NCBI GenBank assembly: GCA_963767285.1
Contig: CAVYDJ010000002.1
Span: forward strand, 186,001-250,000
Source of the DNA: WHSW01 sp963767285
Lineage (GTDB): Bacteria; Actinomycetota; Thermoleophilia; Solirubrobacterales; 70-9
Length of the DNA: 64,000 nucleotides
Reading direction: 5' to 3'
Part shown: piece by piece, positions 55,057 through 62,287 of the stretch
How positions within the stretch are numbered: position 1 is the first letter of the stretch
Layout of the letters: each line of letters opens with the position of its first letter
Program-made: the position numbers and the translations under genes
The notes under the pieces: generated by a model
What the model was told of the DNA's origin: nothing
The model's input: the letters and a program-made list of their open reading frames with translations, nothing else
Database searches by the model: none

Positions 55057-56345
55057 GCGCTCCGAGCGGCGCATCGCTGTTCGAGAACGCGCGCTTCAAC
55101 GCGCTCGTGATCGTCCCGAACGGCCTGCAGGGCGTCTTCCGGCGGCGGCGCAGTGCCGTCGGGGTGGCGACCGCCGCGAACGTCGACGGGCAGGCGATCG
55201 GCCTGCTCGCCGGGATGCGCCGGGGTCACAACGGCGGCCCGGTCTGGGTGCGCGTGATCCGCGACAAGGCGCTGCTGCTGCTCAGCCCGGCCGATGTCCA
55301 CCGGGCGCTCGAGGGATCGCCGGACCCGTTCGCCTCCGACCCGAAGCCGAAGAAGGACGGGATGGCTGCGTTCCAGCCCGACGCGCTCACGATCTCGCGC
55401 GGCGAGGCATGGCGCCGGCGCCGCGCCTTCAACGAGGCGGCGCTCGACACCGGCGGGGGCCTTGCCGGCTTCGCCGAGCGCTTCGCCGGTGTCGCGGCCG
55501 AGGAGGCCGAGGCGCTGGCCATCGCGGAACACGCCGAGGGCAACGACGAGCTGCATTGGGACCCGTGGAACGAGACCTTCCGCCGGATCGCGCGCAGAGT
55601 GATCTGCGGCGACTCCGCCGCCGACGACGCCGATCTCTCCGAGACGCTCGCGGAGATGATGTCGGAGGGCAACGGGATGCCCGGCAAGACGTCGGCCCGC
55701 TACCCCGGATTCATCGCTCGGCTGGGGGAGTACGTGACCGCCGGCGAGCCCGGCAGCCTTGTCGCCCGGTTCGGGGCCGCGCCCGCCGACGCGGAGACGA
55801 AGCCGGTCGGCCAGATCCCCCACTGGCTCTTCGCGACCGGCGACACGCTGGCGATCAACGCCTACCGCGCGCTGGCGCTGCTCGCGACGCATCCCGCGCA
55901 GCGCGCGGGGGCGCTTGAGGACCCGGCCTACCTGGAGGCCTGCCTCGAGGAGGCGATGCGGCTCTGGCCGTCCACGACGATGCTCTCGCGTGAGACGACC
56001 GCGGAGACGGAGTGGGGCGGGGTGACCGTTCCCGCGGGGACCCAGGTGCTGATCCCGAACACCTTCCTGCACCGCGACCGCGAGCGCCACGAGTGGGCCG
56101 ACCGCTTCGCGCCCGAGCGCTGGCTCGACGGCTCGGCAGCCGACGACTGGTCGTTCAACCACTTCAGCCGCGGGCCGCAGGGCTGCCCCGGGACGGCGAT
56201 TGCCCGCCTGCTCGGGACGGCGGCGCTCTCCACGCTGCTGCGCGGCCGCGACGTCGAGCTGATCTCCACCTCGCTCGATCCCGCCAAGCCGCTGCCGGCG
56301 ATGCTCGACTTCTTCTCGCTGCGGTTCCGGCTCACCGACCGATGA
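55053..56345 (+). CDS. Cytochrome P450, partner of the dioxygenase
   Basis: A 430-aa P450. ExxR is E300-A-M-R303 (CLEEAMRLWP); PERF-type region is DRFAPERWLDG; haem loop FSRGPQGCPG with Cys378. The I-helix reads ATGDT (261-265) instead of the classic AGxDT, so its oxygen-activation threonine is present but the groove is altered. P450s that rearrange hydroperoxides (diol synthase, allene oxide synthase type) commonly have non-classical I-helices and need no reductase. Start TTG 55053 lies across the dioxygenase stop (TTGA), so translation is coupled. No ferredoxin or reductase is nearby. The likely substrate is the upstream enzyme's hydroperoxide (inference). Confidence 0.9.
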   Translation: MSAPSGASLFENARFNALVIVPNGLQGVFRRRRSAVGVATAANVDGQAIGLLAGMRRGHNGGPVWVRVIRDKALLLLSPADVHRALEGSPDPFASDPKPKKDGMAAFQPDALTISRGEAWRRRRAFNEAALDTGGGLAGFAERFAGVAAEEAEALAIAEHAEGNDELHWDPWNETFRRIARRVICGDSAADDADLSETLAEMMSEGNGMPGKTSARYPGFIARLGEYVTAGEPGSLVARFGAAPADAETKPVGQIPHWLFATGDTLAINAYRALALLATHPAQRAGALEDPAYLEACLEEAMRLWPSTTMLSRETTAETEWGGVTVPAGTQVLIPNTFLHRDRERHEWADRFAPERWLDGSAADDWSFNHFSRGPQGCPGTAIARLLGTAALSTLLRGRDVELISTSLDPAKPLPAMLDFFSLRFRLTDR

Positions 56346-56397
56346 GTTTGGGCGCGGGCTCGGTCTATATCTCCGAGACACGATGAAAGGCACAACC

Positions 56398-56778
56398 ATG
56401 TTCAAGGACACGAAGGCGTTCAGCGGCTTCGCGGTAAATGACCTCGATCGCGCGCGGGAGTTCTACGGCGAGACGCTGGGGCTCGAGATCGACGACGAGA
56501 GCGCGGGCCTGGGGCTCAAGCTCGGCGGCGGCGGGACGGTGTTCGTCTACCCGAAGGAAGACCACGAGCCGGCGAGCTTCACGATCCTCAACTTCCCGGT
56601 CGAGGACATCGACGCGGCGGTGGCGGCGCTGCGCGAGCGCGGGGTCGAGTTCGAGCGCTACGAGGGAACGCCGATCGAGACCGACGAGATCGGCGTCTTC
56701 CGCGGCGGCCACGGCCCGCTGATCGCCTGGTTCACCGACCCGGCGGGCAACGTGCTCTCGGTGCTCGAGTCGAGTTAG
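56398..56778 (+). CDS. VOC/glyoxalase-fold protein
   Basis: A 126-aa VOC-superfamily protein (glyoxalase/bleomycin-resistance/dioxygenase fold), one beta-alpha-beta-beta-beta pair: FSGFAVNDLDRAREFYGETLG opening, LKLGGGGTVFVYP, FPVEDIDAAVAALRERGVEFE and ITWFTDPAGN-like end (IAWFTDPAGNVLSVLE). Metal-ligand positions are only partly conserved. ATG 56398 is preferred over 56383 because AAAGG sits 8 nt before it; TATATC further upstream may be its promoter. It follows the P450 by 52 nt and may belong with it. Confidence 0.8.
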   Translation: MFKDTKAFSGFAVNDLDRAREFYGETLGLEIDDESAGLGLKLGGGGTVFVYPKEDHEPASFTILNFPVEDIDAAVAALRERGVEFERYEGTPIETDEIGVFRGGHGPLIAWFTDPAGNVLSVLESS

Positions 56779-56945
56779 TTGCGGGCGGCGGCGCGCCCGG
56801 GATGGCGCAGACGGGCGCGCCGGCCCGAGGCGTTCTCGTCGATCGGCGCCTTGCCGTACTTGATCGACTGCCGTGAAGCCGGCATGCTCGGAGGCTCGGG
56901 TACGGGCGCCGGTGTGGGCGGGCGGGTATCGCCGGGACCGTTCAC
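56775..56945 (-). CDS. Short basic protein, hypothetical
   Basis: A 56-aa reading frame with strong third-position G+C bias: a Pro-rich start (DTRPPTPAPVPEPPSMP), then SIKYGKAPIDENASGRRARL and a basic end. GTG 56945 is the most likely start; an inner ATG also exists. It converges on the VOC gene with a 4-bp overlap. Codon bias is the only support. Confidence 0.4.
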   Translation of the reverse strand: MNGPGDTRPPTPAPVPEPPSMPASRQSIKYGKAPIDENASGRRARLRHPGRAAARN

Positions 56946-57099
56946 GTGATGCTCGTTTCTCGCTTCCCTGCGCAGAAGGCGGCTCGGGGGGCGGAGGGAA
57001 GCGAAAAGAACCCGGCGAACTCGCACCGAGTCTACGCGCACCGACGAGCCGGCGGAGGACGATCCGGACGACCCCGCCTACCGCGACTGTTGCGATCAG

Positions 57100-57300
57100 T
57101 TGAACGCATTCCTGTTGCCGACCATTTCGGGTCCGCCACACGCGCAGTGCGCGGGGGGCCGTGACCTGTTCACGGGCGTCGAGAGCCTGCGCGGCGCGCG
57201 CGACATCTTCGGCTTCATGGAAGGGGATGCCGGCCCGAACATCCACTGGAAGCCGAGGAACATGGCGAAGGGCACGATCAAAGTCATCGCGCCTCAGTAG
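57100..57300 (+). CDS. Hypothetical small protein, start uncertain (possibly a gene remnant)
   Basis: The frame ending at 57300 has coding-like third positions from about 57040 onward: DEPAEDDPDDPAYRDCC, then AFLLPTISGPPHAQCAGGRD, LFTGVESLRGARDIFGFMEGD and the tail KGTIKVIAPQ. The only usable start inside it is TTG 57100, but the coding look extends about 20 codons upstream where no start exists back to the stop at 56947. It may be a truncated or frameshifted gene. No family recognised. Confidence 0.35.
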   Translation: MNAFLLPTISGPPHAQCAGGRDLFTGVESLRGARDIFGFMEGDAGPNIHWKPRNMAKGTIKVIAPQ

Positions 57301-57303
57301 CGT
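57298..57303 (+). promoter_or_regulatory. Leaderless -10 box of crotonase gene
   Basis: TAGCGT ends 8 nt before GTG 57312, with no ribosome-binding site between. Confidence 0.4.
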
Positions 57304-57311
57304 CCGCCGCG

Positions 57312-58211
57312 GTGAAGCCGGACACGATGACCTACGAGCGCAACGGGCGGATCGCGCGGATCACGCTCGACCGCCCCGAGCGCGGCAACGGGATCACGCT
57401 CGCCATGCCGGGCGAGCTCGCGGACTGCGTCGAGCGGGCCAACCTCGACCCTGAGGTCCACGTGATCGCGCTGGCCGGCAACGGGACGGGGTTCTGCGGC
57501 GGCTACGACCTGGTGGAGTCGGCCGAGGGCATGGGGGAGCGAGCGACGAGCGACGAGCATGCCGGGAGTCCGATCGACCCCGCCGTCCTCGCCGAAAACC
57601 ATGATCCGAACCGGAACTGGGACCCGGTCACCGACTTCCAGATGATGTCGCGCAACGTCCGTGGCTTCATGAGCCTGTTCTGGTCCGAGAAGCCGGTCGT
57701 CTGCAAGGTGCACGGCTACTGCGTCGCGGGCGGCACGGACATGGCGCTGTGCTCGGACCTCCTCGTGGTCGAGGACGTGGCGAAGATCGGTTACCCGCCG
57801 GCGCGCGTCTGGGGGGTGCCGACGACGGCGCTGTGGGCACACAAGATCGGACCGACCCGTGCGAAGCGCTTGCTGCTGACCGGGGACTCGATCTCCGGCC
57901 GCGAGGCGGTCGACTGGGGCCTGGCGACCGACTGGGCGCCGGCCGACGGCCTCGACGCCGCGTTCGAGTCGCTGCTCGAGCGCGTGGCGCGGATCCCGAT
58001 CAACCAGCTCGTCATGCACAAGCTCCAGATCAACTCGACGATCACCGCACAGGGCCTGTACGCGACCCAGGCGATGTCGACCTTCTTCGACGGCATCGCG
58101 CGTCACACCGCGGAGGGCCACGAGTTCGTCCGCCGTGCCGCCGAGGGCGGCTTCAAGGAGGCGGTGCGCCAGCGCGACGAGCCGTTCGGGGACTTCGGCC
58201 TGAACAGGTGA
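57312..58211 (+). CDS. Enoyl-CoA hydratase/isomerase (crotonase) family protein
   Basis: A 299-aa crotonase-fold protein. Oxyanion-hole segments are NGTGFCGGYDLVE (about 57-69) and HGYCVAGGTDMALCSDLLV. The helix that normally carries the first catalytic Glu reads YPPARVWGVPTTALW, without Glu at that point, so it may be an isomerase, hydrolase or another reaction rather than a standard hydratase. It is about 30-40 residues longer than typical, from an insertion after the first oxyanion strand (SAEGMGERATSDEHAGSP). GTG 57312 is set by the -10 box. Its stop overlaps the ATP-grasp start (GTGA). Confidence 0.85.
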   Translation: MKPDTMTYERNGRIARITLDRPERGNGITLAMPGELADCVERANLDPEVHVIALAGNGTGFCGGYDLVESAEGMGERATSDEHAGSPIDPAVLAENHDPNRNWDPVTDFQMMSRNVRGFMSLFWSEKPVVCKVHGYCVAGGTDMALCSDLLVVEDVAKIGYPPARVWGVPTTALWAHKIGPTRAKRLLLTGDSISGREAVDWGLATDWAPADGLDAAFESLLERVARIPINQLVMHKLQINSTITAQGLYATQAMSTFFDGIARHTAEGHEFVRRAAEGGFKEAVRQRDEPFGDFGLNR

Positions 58212-59407
58212 AGGTCCTCATCACCAGCTCGCGGATGCCGTTCGCGCTCGGCATGGTGCGCCAGCTCGCCGACGCCGGCCACGAGGTCTACGCCGCCGAC
58301 GACTACGAGCGCTCGCCGGGTAGTCACTCAAAGTACCTCGCCGGCCACTTCGTCTACCCCTCGGCGGCCAACGAGACCGAGGCGTTCGTCGACGAGCTCG
58401 AGCGGATCATCGGTGAGGCCGGGATCGACGTCGTCGTGCCCGCCTTCGAGGAAGCGTTCTTCATCTCGACCCAGCGCGACCGGCTCGGCGAGAACGCGAC
58501 GATCTTCGTTGCCCCATTCGCCGCGCTTGCGCGCCTGCACGACAAGTCCGCGTTCGAGCAGCTCGTCCGCGACCTTGGCCTCCCGATTCCCGAGACCGTC
58601 GTTGTGACCTCCGACGCCGAGCTCGCCGAGGCGATCGGTCGCTTCGATCGCTACTTCGGCCGCGCCGTTTTCTCGCGCGGCGGTGTCGACCTGCTCACCA
58701 ACGCCGGCCCGCTGGCCGGGCAGCTCGATCCCGCCGGCGTGCACCCCACCACCGAGCTCCCGTGGCTGATCCAGCCGTTCGTCGAGGGCGAGACCGTCTG
58801 CACCTACTCCACCGTTCACGGCGGCACGATCAGCTCGCACCTCATGTACCGGATCCCGCGCCAGTGGCATCACGCGACCGGGATCCAGTTCGAGTCGATC
58901 GACGGGACCGAGTCGCTGCGGCTGATCGAGCCGATCGCGGCCGAGCTCGCCTACACGGGGCAGATGTCCTTCGACTTCCTGGTCACCGACGACGGGCTCA
59001 GCTTCGTGGAGTGCAACCCGCGGGCGACCGACGGCGCGCTGCTGCTCCCGCCGGACCAGATCGCGCGCGGCCTCCTCGACCCCGACGCCGACACCTTCCT
59101 GCTGCCACCGGGCGAGACCGCTCAGCTCGAACTTGCGGTGGTCGGCGACGCCTTCTCTGACCATTTCGAACGACTGCCGGCCACGATCAGGGACCTGGCG
59201 CGGGTCAAGGACGCGGGCGACGGCTGGCACGACCCGCTGCCGACGCTCTACTCGGCCTTCTCGCTGGCCCACTTCGCGGGCGTGAGCGTCAAAGAGCACG
59301 CGGGCCTCCAGGACGCGATGGACGCCGACATGGCGTGGGACGGCGAGCCGATCAGGGGGATGTCGGACGCCGACGCGAAGCTGCTCGCCGGGCTGAAACG
59401 CGGCTGA
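58208..59407 (+). CDS. ATP-grasp family ligase
   Basis: A 399-aa ATP-grasp protein. It opens with a Rossmann-type VKVLITSSRMPFALGMVRQL and AGHEVYAADDYERSPGS, then the ATP-grasp core: ARLHDKSAFEQLVRDLGLPIPET, WLIQPFVEGETVCTYSTVHGG, and metal-binding FDFLVTDDGLSFVECNPRATDG. Such enzymes join a carboxylate to an amine or thiol through an acyl phosphate; the substrate is not evident. The GTG start overlaps the crotonase stop (GTGA), so the two act in one pathway or at least one operon. The 3' end overlaps the convergent VanZ-like gene by 56 bp. Confidence 0.82.
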   Translation: MKVLITSSRMPFALGMVRQLADAGHEVYAADDYERSPGSHSKYLAGHFVYPSAANETEAFVDELERIIGEAGIDVVVPAFEEAFFISTQRDRLGENATIFVAPFAALARLHDKSAFEQLVRDLGLPIPETVVVTSDAELAEAIGRFDRYFGRAVFSRGGVDLLTNAGPLAGQLDPAGVHPTTELPWLIQPFVEGETVCTYSTVHGGTISSHLMYRIPRQWHHATGIQFESIDGTESLRLIEPIAAELAYTGQMSFDFLVTDDGLSFVECNPRATDGALLLPPDQIARGLLDPDADTFLLPPGETAQLELAVVGDAFSDHFERLPATIRDLARVKDAGDGWHDPLPTLYSAFSLAHFAGVSVKEHAGLQDAMDADMAWDGEPIRGMSDADAKLLAGLKRG

Positions 59408-59729
59408 GCGCGACGGCGAACGCGATCCCGCAGCAATCGATCAGGAAGTCGACCGGGTCGGAGTCGCGGCCCTCGACGAAGCTCTGGTGCCACTCGTCGC
59501 CGGCCGCGTAGAGGACGCTGATCACGACCGCGGCGATCAAACCGTGGCGCCCGAAGTGCGGGACCAGCGCCCAGATCCACAGCGATGCCAGGACCGCGTA
59601 CTCGGTGAAGTGGGCCAGGATCCGCGTGAACGCCGGCAGCTCGGGCCCGACCTGCTGCTGGCCGGAGAGGTAGAAGATCAGGCCCATCAGGGCGAGGGGC
59701 GCGAGCGCCCGTACGGCGGTGCGGTCCAC
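59352..59729 (-). CDS. VanZ-like small membrane protein
   Basis: A 125-aa protein with four hydrophobic segments. LALMGLIFYLSGQQ is followed by LAHFTEYAVLASLWIW and then LYAAGDEWHQSFVEGRDSDPVDFLID, the EWHQ and GRxxDxxD block typical of VanZ-family proteins. Function of the family is unclear beyond low-level teicoplanin resistance for one member. GTG 59729 lies 2 nt after the LLM-oxidoreductase stop. The basic tail (SARRAASRRRP) overlaps the convergent ATP-grasp gene. Confidence 0.8.
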   Translation of the reverse strand: MDRTAVRALAPLALMGLIFYLSGQQQVGPELPAFTRILAHFTEYAVLASLWIWALVPHFGRHGLIAAVVISVLYAAGDEWHQSFVEGRDSDPVDFLIDCCGIAFAVALSRVSARRAASRRRPTSP

Positions 59730-59731
59730 GG

Positions 59732-60742
59732 TCAGCTGCGCAGCTCGTCGAAGAGCCCGTGCCAGCGTTCCTCGTCGCGCTCGGCCGGCACCTGCAGGGT
59801 GATCCGGGTGGCGATGTCGCCGTAGCGGCGCTTGACCTCGGCCACGGCCTCCTCCGGTGTGCCGACGACCGCGAACGTCTGCACGAGCTCGTCGTCGATC
59901 AGCTCCGGCATCCGATCCCACTCGCCGCGTTTGGTCATCGCCCGCAGCTCCTCCTGCAGATCGCCCCACCCGTGGAGGTCGAGGACGGGGCGGTAGGCGG
60001 GAGTGGAGCCGTAGAAGGCGATCTGGCGCTTGATCTCGGTGATGCCGGCCGCGATCTCCTCCTCGGTGTCGCCGGTGACGACCATGGCGGGCGCGGTGAT
60101 CTCGAAGCCCTCGCGATCGCGGCCCGCCTTGGCCCAGCCGCGTTCGAGCGCCGGCAGCGTCGCCTCCCGGACATAGCGCTCCGTCGAGAAGCCGTGCACC
60201 AGCAACCCGTCGGCGACCTCGCCCGCGGCTTCCGTCATCAGCGGGCCGACGCCGGCGAGCATGATCTTCGGGTTGCCGTGTGGGTTCGGCCCCGGGTTGA
60301 AGAACGGCGCCATCAGCGTGTGGGTGTAGAAGTCGCCCTCGAACTCGAGGGGCGCGTCGGTCTCCCACGTGTTCCAGATCGCGCGGATCGCGAGGATGAA
60401 CTCGCGCATCCGCGCCGCCGGCTTGGACCACGGCATCGAGTACCGGCGGGTGATGTGCGGCTTGATCTGCGAGCCCAGCCCGAGCGTGAACCGGCCGCCC
60501 GAGAGCGACTGGACGTCGTTCGCCTGCAGCGCCACCGTCATCGGGTTGCGGGCGAAGGCGACCAGGATCGAGGTTCCGAGCTCGACCGTCTCGGTGCGCT
60601 CGGCGGCGATCGTGCAGGCCAGGATCGGATCGATCTGGGTTTCGAACGCCCACCAGCCGTCGTAGCCGTCGGCCTCGGCCTGGAGCGCCGCCGCCCCCGC
60701 GGCCTCCAGCGTCGGCTGGTAGGTACCGGCGTCGACCTTCAC
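59732..60742 (-). CDS. LLM-class (F420-dependent type) oxidoreductase
   Basis: A 336-aa luciferase-like TIM-barrel oxidoreductase. VKVDAGTYQPTLEAAGAAALQAEADGYDGWW is read in two parts (VKVDAGTYQPTLEAAG and AEADGYDGWWAFE) and resembles the TIGR03617 group of F420-dependent enzymes. LELGTSILVAFARNPMTVA, LGLGSQIKPHITRRYSMPW and KIMLAGVGPLMTEAAGEVAD are standard LLM blocks. GTG 60742 is chosen because TAGAGT lies 7 nt upstream, instead of the in-frame start at 60763 that would precede the promoter box. Substrate unknown. Confidence 0.87.
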   Translation of the reverse strand: MKVDAGTYQPTLEAAGAAALQAEADGYDGWWAFETQIDPILACTIAAERTETVELGTSILVAFARNPMTVALQANDVQSLSGGRFTLGLGSQIKPHITRRYSMPWSKPAARMREFILAIRAIWNTWETDAPLEFEGDFYTHTLMAPFFNPGPNPHGNPKIMLAGVGPLMTEAAGEVADGLLVHGFSTERYVREATLPALERGWAKAGRDREGFEITAPAMVVTGDTEEEIAAGITEIKRQIAFYGSTPAYRPVLDLHGWGDLQEELRAMTKRGEWDRMPELIDDELVQTFAVVGTPEEAVAEVKRRYGDIATRITLQVPAERDEERWHGLFDELRS

Positions 60743-60749
60743 GCGCCGG

Positions 60750-60755
60750 ACTCTA
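60750..60755 (-). promoter_or_regulatory. Leaderless -10 box of LLM oxidoreductase gene
   Basis: TAGAGT on the minus strand ends 7 nt before GTG 60742. It decides the start codon. An A+T-rich patch (60767-60798) lies just upstream. Confidence 0.5.
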
Positions 60756-60862
60756 TGCGGCACCGGAAAAAAAGTTCAGAAAATCGCTAAAGGTTTCCGT
60801 TCCAGCTGCCGATAAAGACAGATGCGGCGCCTCTCAGGCGTCGTTTTTGCGTTCTGGGCCGG

Positions 60863-62287
60863 TTACGGGACCCGGTGGATCTCGAAGAGATTCGTGCCCA
60901 GGTCCTGCTGGGGCAGGCCCGCGGTGATCGCGATCAGGTCGCCGGACTTCGCCACGCCCGACTCGCGCGCCAGGCGCGCGCAGTCGTCGAGCAGCGCGGT
61001 CAGCCCGGTCCACTCCTCGGCGACCTTGCACTGGACGCCGAACAGCAGGTTCAGGCGGCGGACGGTCTCCAGGCGGGGAGAGATCGCCAGTACCGGCGTC
61101 CGGGGACGGTGCGCGGAGACGAGGCGCGCGGTCCGGCCGCTGCGGGTCGGGACGACGATCGCCGCCAGGCCGAGGGTGTAGGTCGCGCCGACCGCGGCCC
61201 GGGCGACCGAGCTGGCGACGTCGGAGTCGTCGGACTCGACTCGGTTGAAGACCCAGTCGCCGTAGGGGAGCTCGGGCTCGGTCTCGCGCGCGATCCGGTC
61301 CATCACCCGGACCGCCTCGGCCGGATACTGGCCGACCGCCGTCTCCTCGGAGAGCATCACCGCGTCGGTGCCCTGATAGATCGCGTTGGCGACGTCGGAG
61401 ACCTCCGCCCTGGTCGGCCGCGGCGAGGCGACCATCGACGCGAGCATCTGGGTCGCCGTGATGGAGGGGCGCGAGTACTTGCCGGCGAGCGCCAGGATGC
61501 GGCGCTGAACCCCCGGCACCTGCTCGATCGGCAGCTCGATCCCGAGGTCGCCCCGCGCGATCATGATCCCCGCGGTCACCGCCTTGACGATCTCCTCGGC
61601 GCGCTCGGCGGCCTGAGGCTTCTCGATCTTCGCGATCACCGGGATGTCGCCACCGCCTGTGCGCACCCGGCGCTCGACGGGCGCCAGGTCCTCGGCCCGG
61701 CGCACGAACGAGACCGCGAGCAGGTCGATCCCCTGCTCGAGCGCGAAGTCGACCCAGGCAAGGTCCTCGCGCCCCGCCGCCGGCAGGCCGACCTCGGCCC
61801 CGGGCAGGTTGAGCCCCTGGTGGGAGGAGACCCGGCCGCCGACCTCGACCGAGCACCGAACCTCGTCGTCACCGGCCTCCAGGACCCGGAGCCGGATCCG
61901 CCCGTCGGCCAGGTAGACGAGGTCATCCTCGGTCACGGCCTCGGGGAGGCCGTCGTAGCTGACCGACAGACGCTCGTCCGAGCCGACGCAGTCCTCGGTC
62001 GTCAGCACGATCTCCGAGCCTGGGCGCAGGCCGACGATGCCATCCTCGACGTCGCCGATCCGCAGCTTCGGGCCCGGCAGGTCGCCGAGGATCCCGACCT
62101 GCTTGCCGGTCCGCTCGGAAGCCGCACGGGCCATCGCGACGTTCTCGGTGTGGTCGTCGCGGGTGCCGTGGGAGAAGTTGAACCGGAAGACGTCGGCGCC
62201 GGCCTCGATCAGCTCGAGCATCCCGTCGACGCTCCGGGTGGCGGGGCCGATGGTGGCGACGATCTTGGTGCGGCGGTGGGAGTTCAC
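60863..62287 (-). CDS. pyk: Pyruvate kinase
   Basis: A 474-aa glycolytic enzyme that makes ATP and pyruvate from phosphoenolpyruvate and ADP. Blocks: RRTKIVATIGPATRSVDGM start, FRFNFSHGTRDDH, LGDLPGPKLRIG, then IPVIAKIEKPQAAE (catalytic Lys), GIMIARGDLGIELP, KYSRPSITATQMLASM and DGTDAVMLSEETAVG-like DAVMLSEETAVGQYP. The B domain and C-terminal allosteric domain are both present. GTG 62287 overlaps the stop of the P-type ATPase gene (GTGA), so it is co-translated with an ion pump, an unusual partner. Confidence 0.95.
   Translation of the reverse strand: MNSHRRTKIVATIGPATRSVDGMLELIEAGADVFRFNFSHGTRDDHTENVAMARAASERTGKQVGILGDLPGPKLRIGDVEDGIVGLRPGSEIVLTTEDCVGSDERLSVSYDGLPEAVTEDDLVYLADGRIRLRVLEAGDDEVRCSVEVGGRVSSHQGLNLPGAEVGLPAAGREDLAWVDFALEQGIDLLAVSFVRRAEDLAPVERRVRTGGGDIPVIAKIEKPQAAERAEEIVKAVTAGIMIARGDLGIELPIEQVPGVQRRILALAGKYSRPSITATQMLASMVASPRPTRAEVSDVANAIYQGTDAVMLSEETAVGQYPAEAVRVMDRIARETEPELPYGDWVFNRVESDDSDVASSVARAAVGATYTLGLAAIVVPTRSGRTARLVSAHRPRTPVLAISPRLETVRRLNLLFGVQCKVAEEWTGLTALLDDCARLARESGVAKSGDLIAITAGLPQQDLGTNLFEIHRVP

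Larger units (their letters stand above)
56779..57311. other. Gene-poor stretch between VOC and crotonase genes
   Basis: 533 bases without a confidently called gene. The left part is covered by the short minus-strand frame; the right part (57061-57300) has coding-like codon use in one plus frame but no good start. The TAG ending that frame doubles as the -10 box of the crotonase gene. Confidence 0.5.

Noticed and set aside
60817..60845. GCGCCTC/AGGCG hairpin as pyruvate-kinase terminator
   Set aside because: Only about 5 bp of stem; too weak to call, though something must end transcription here.
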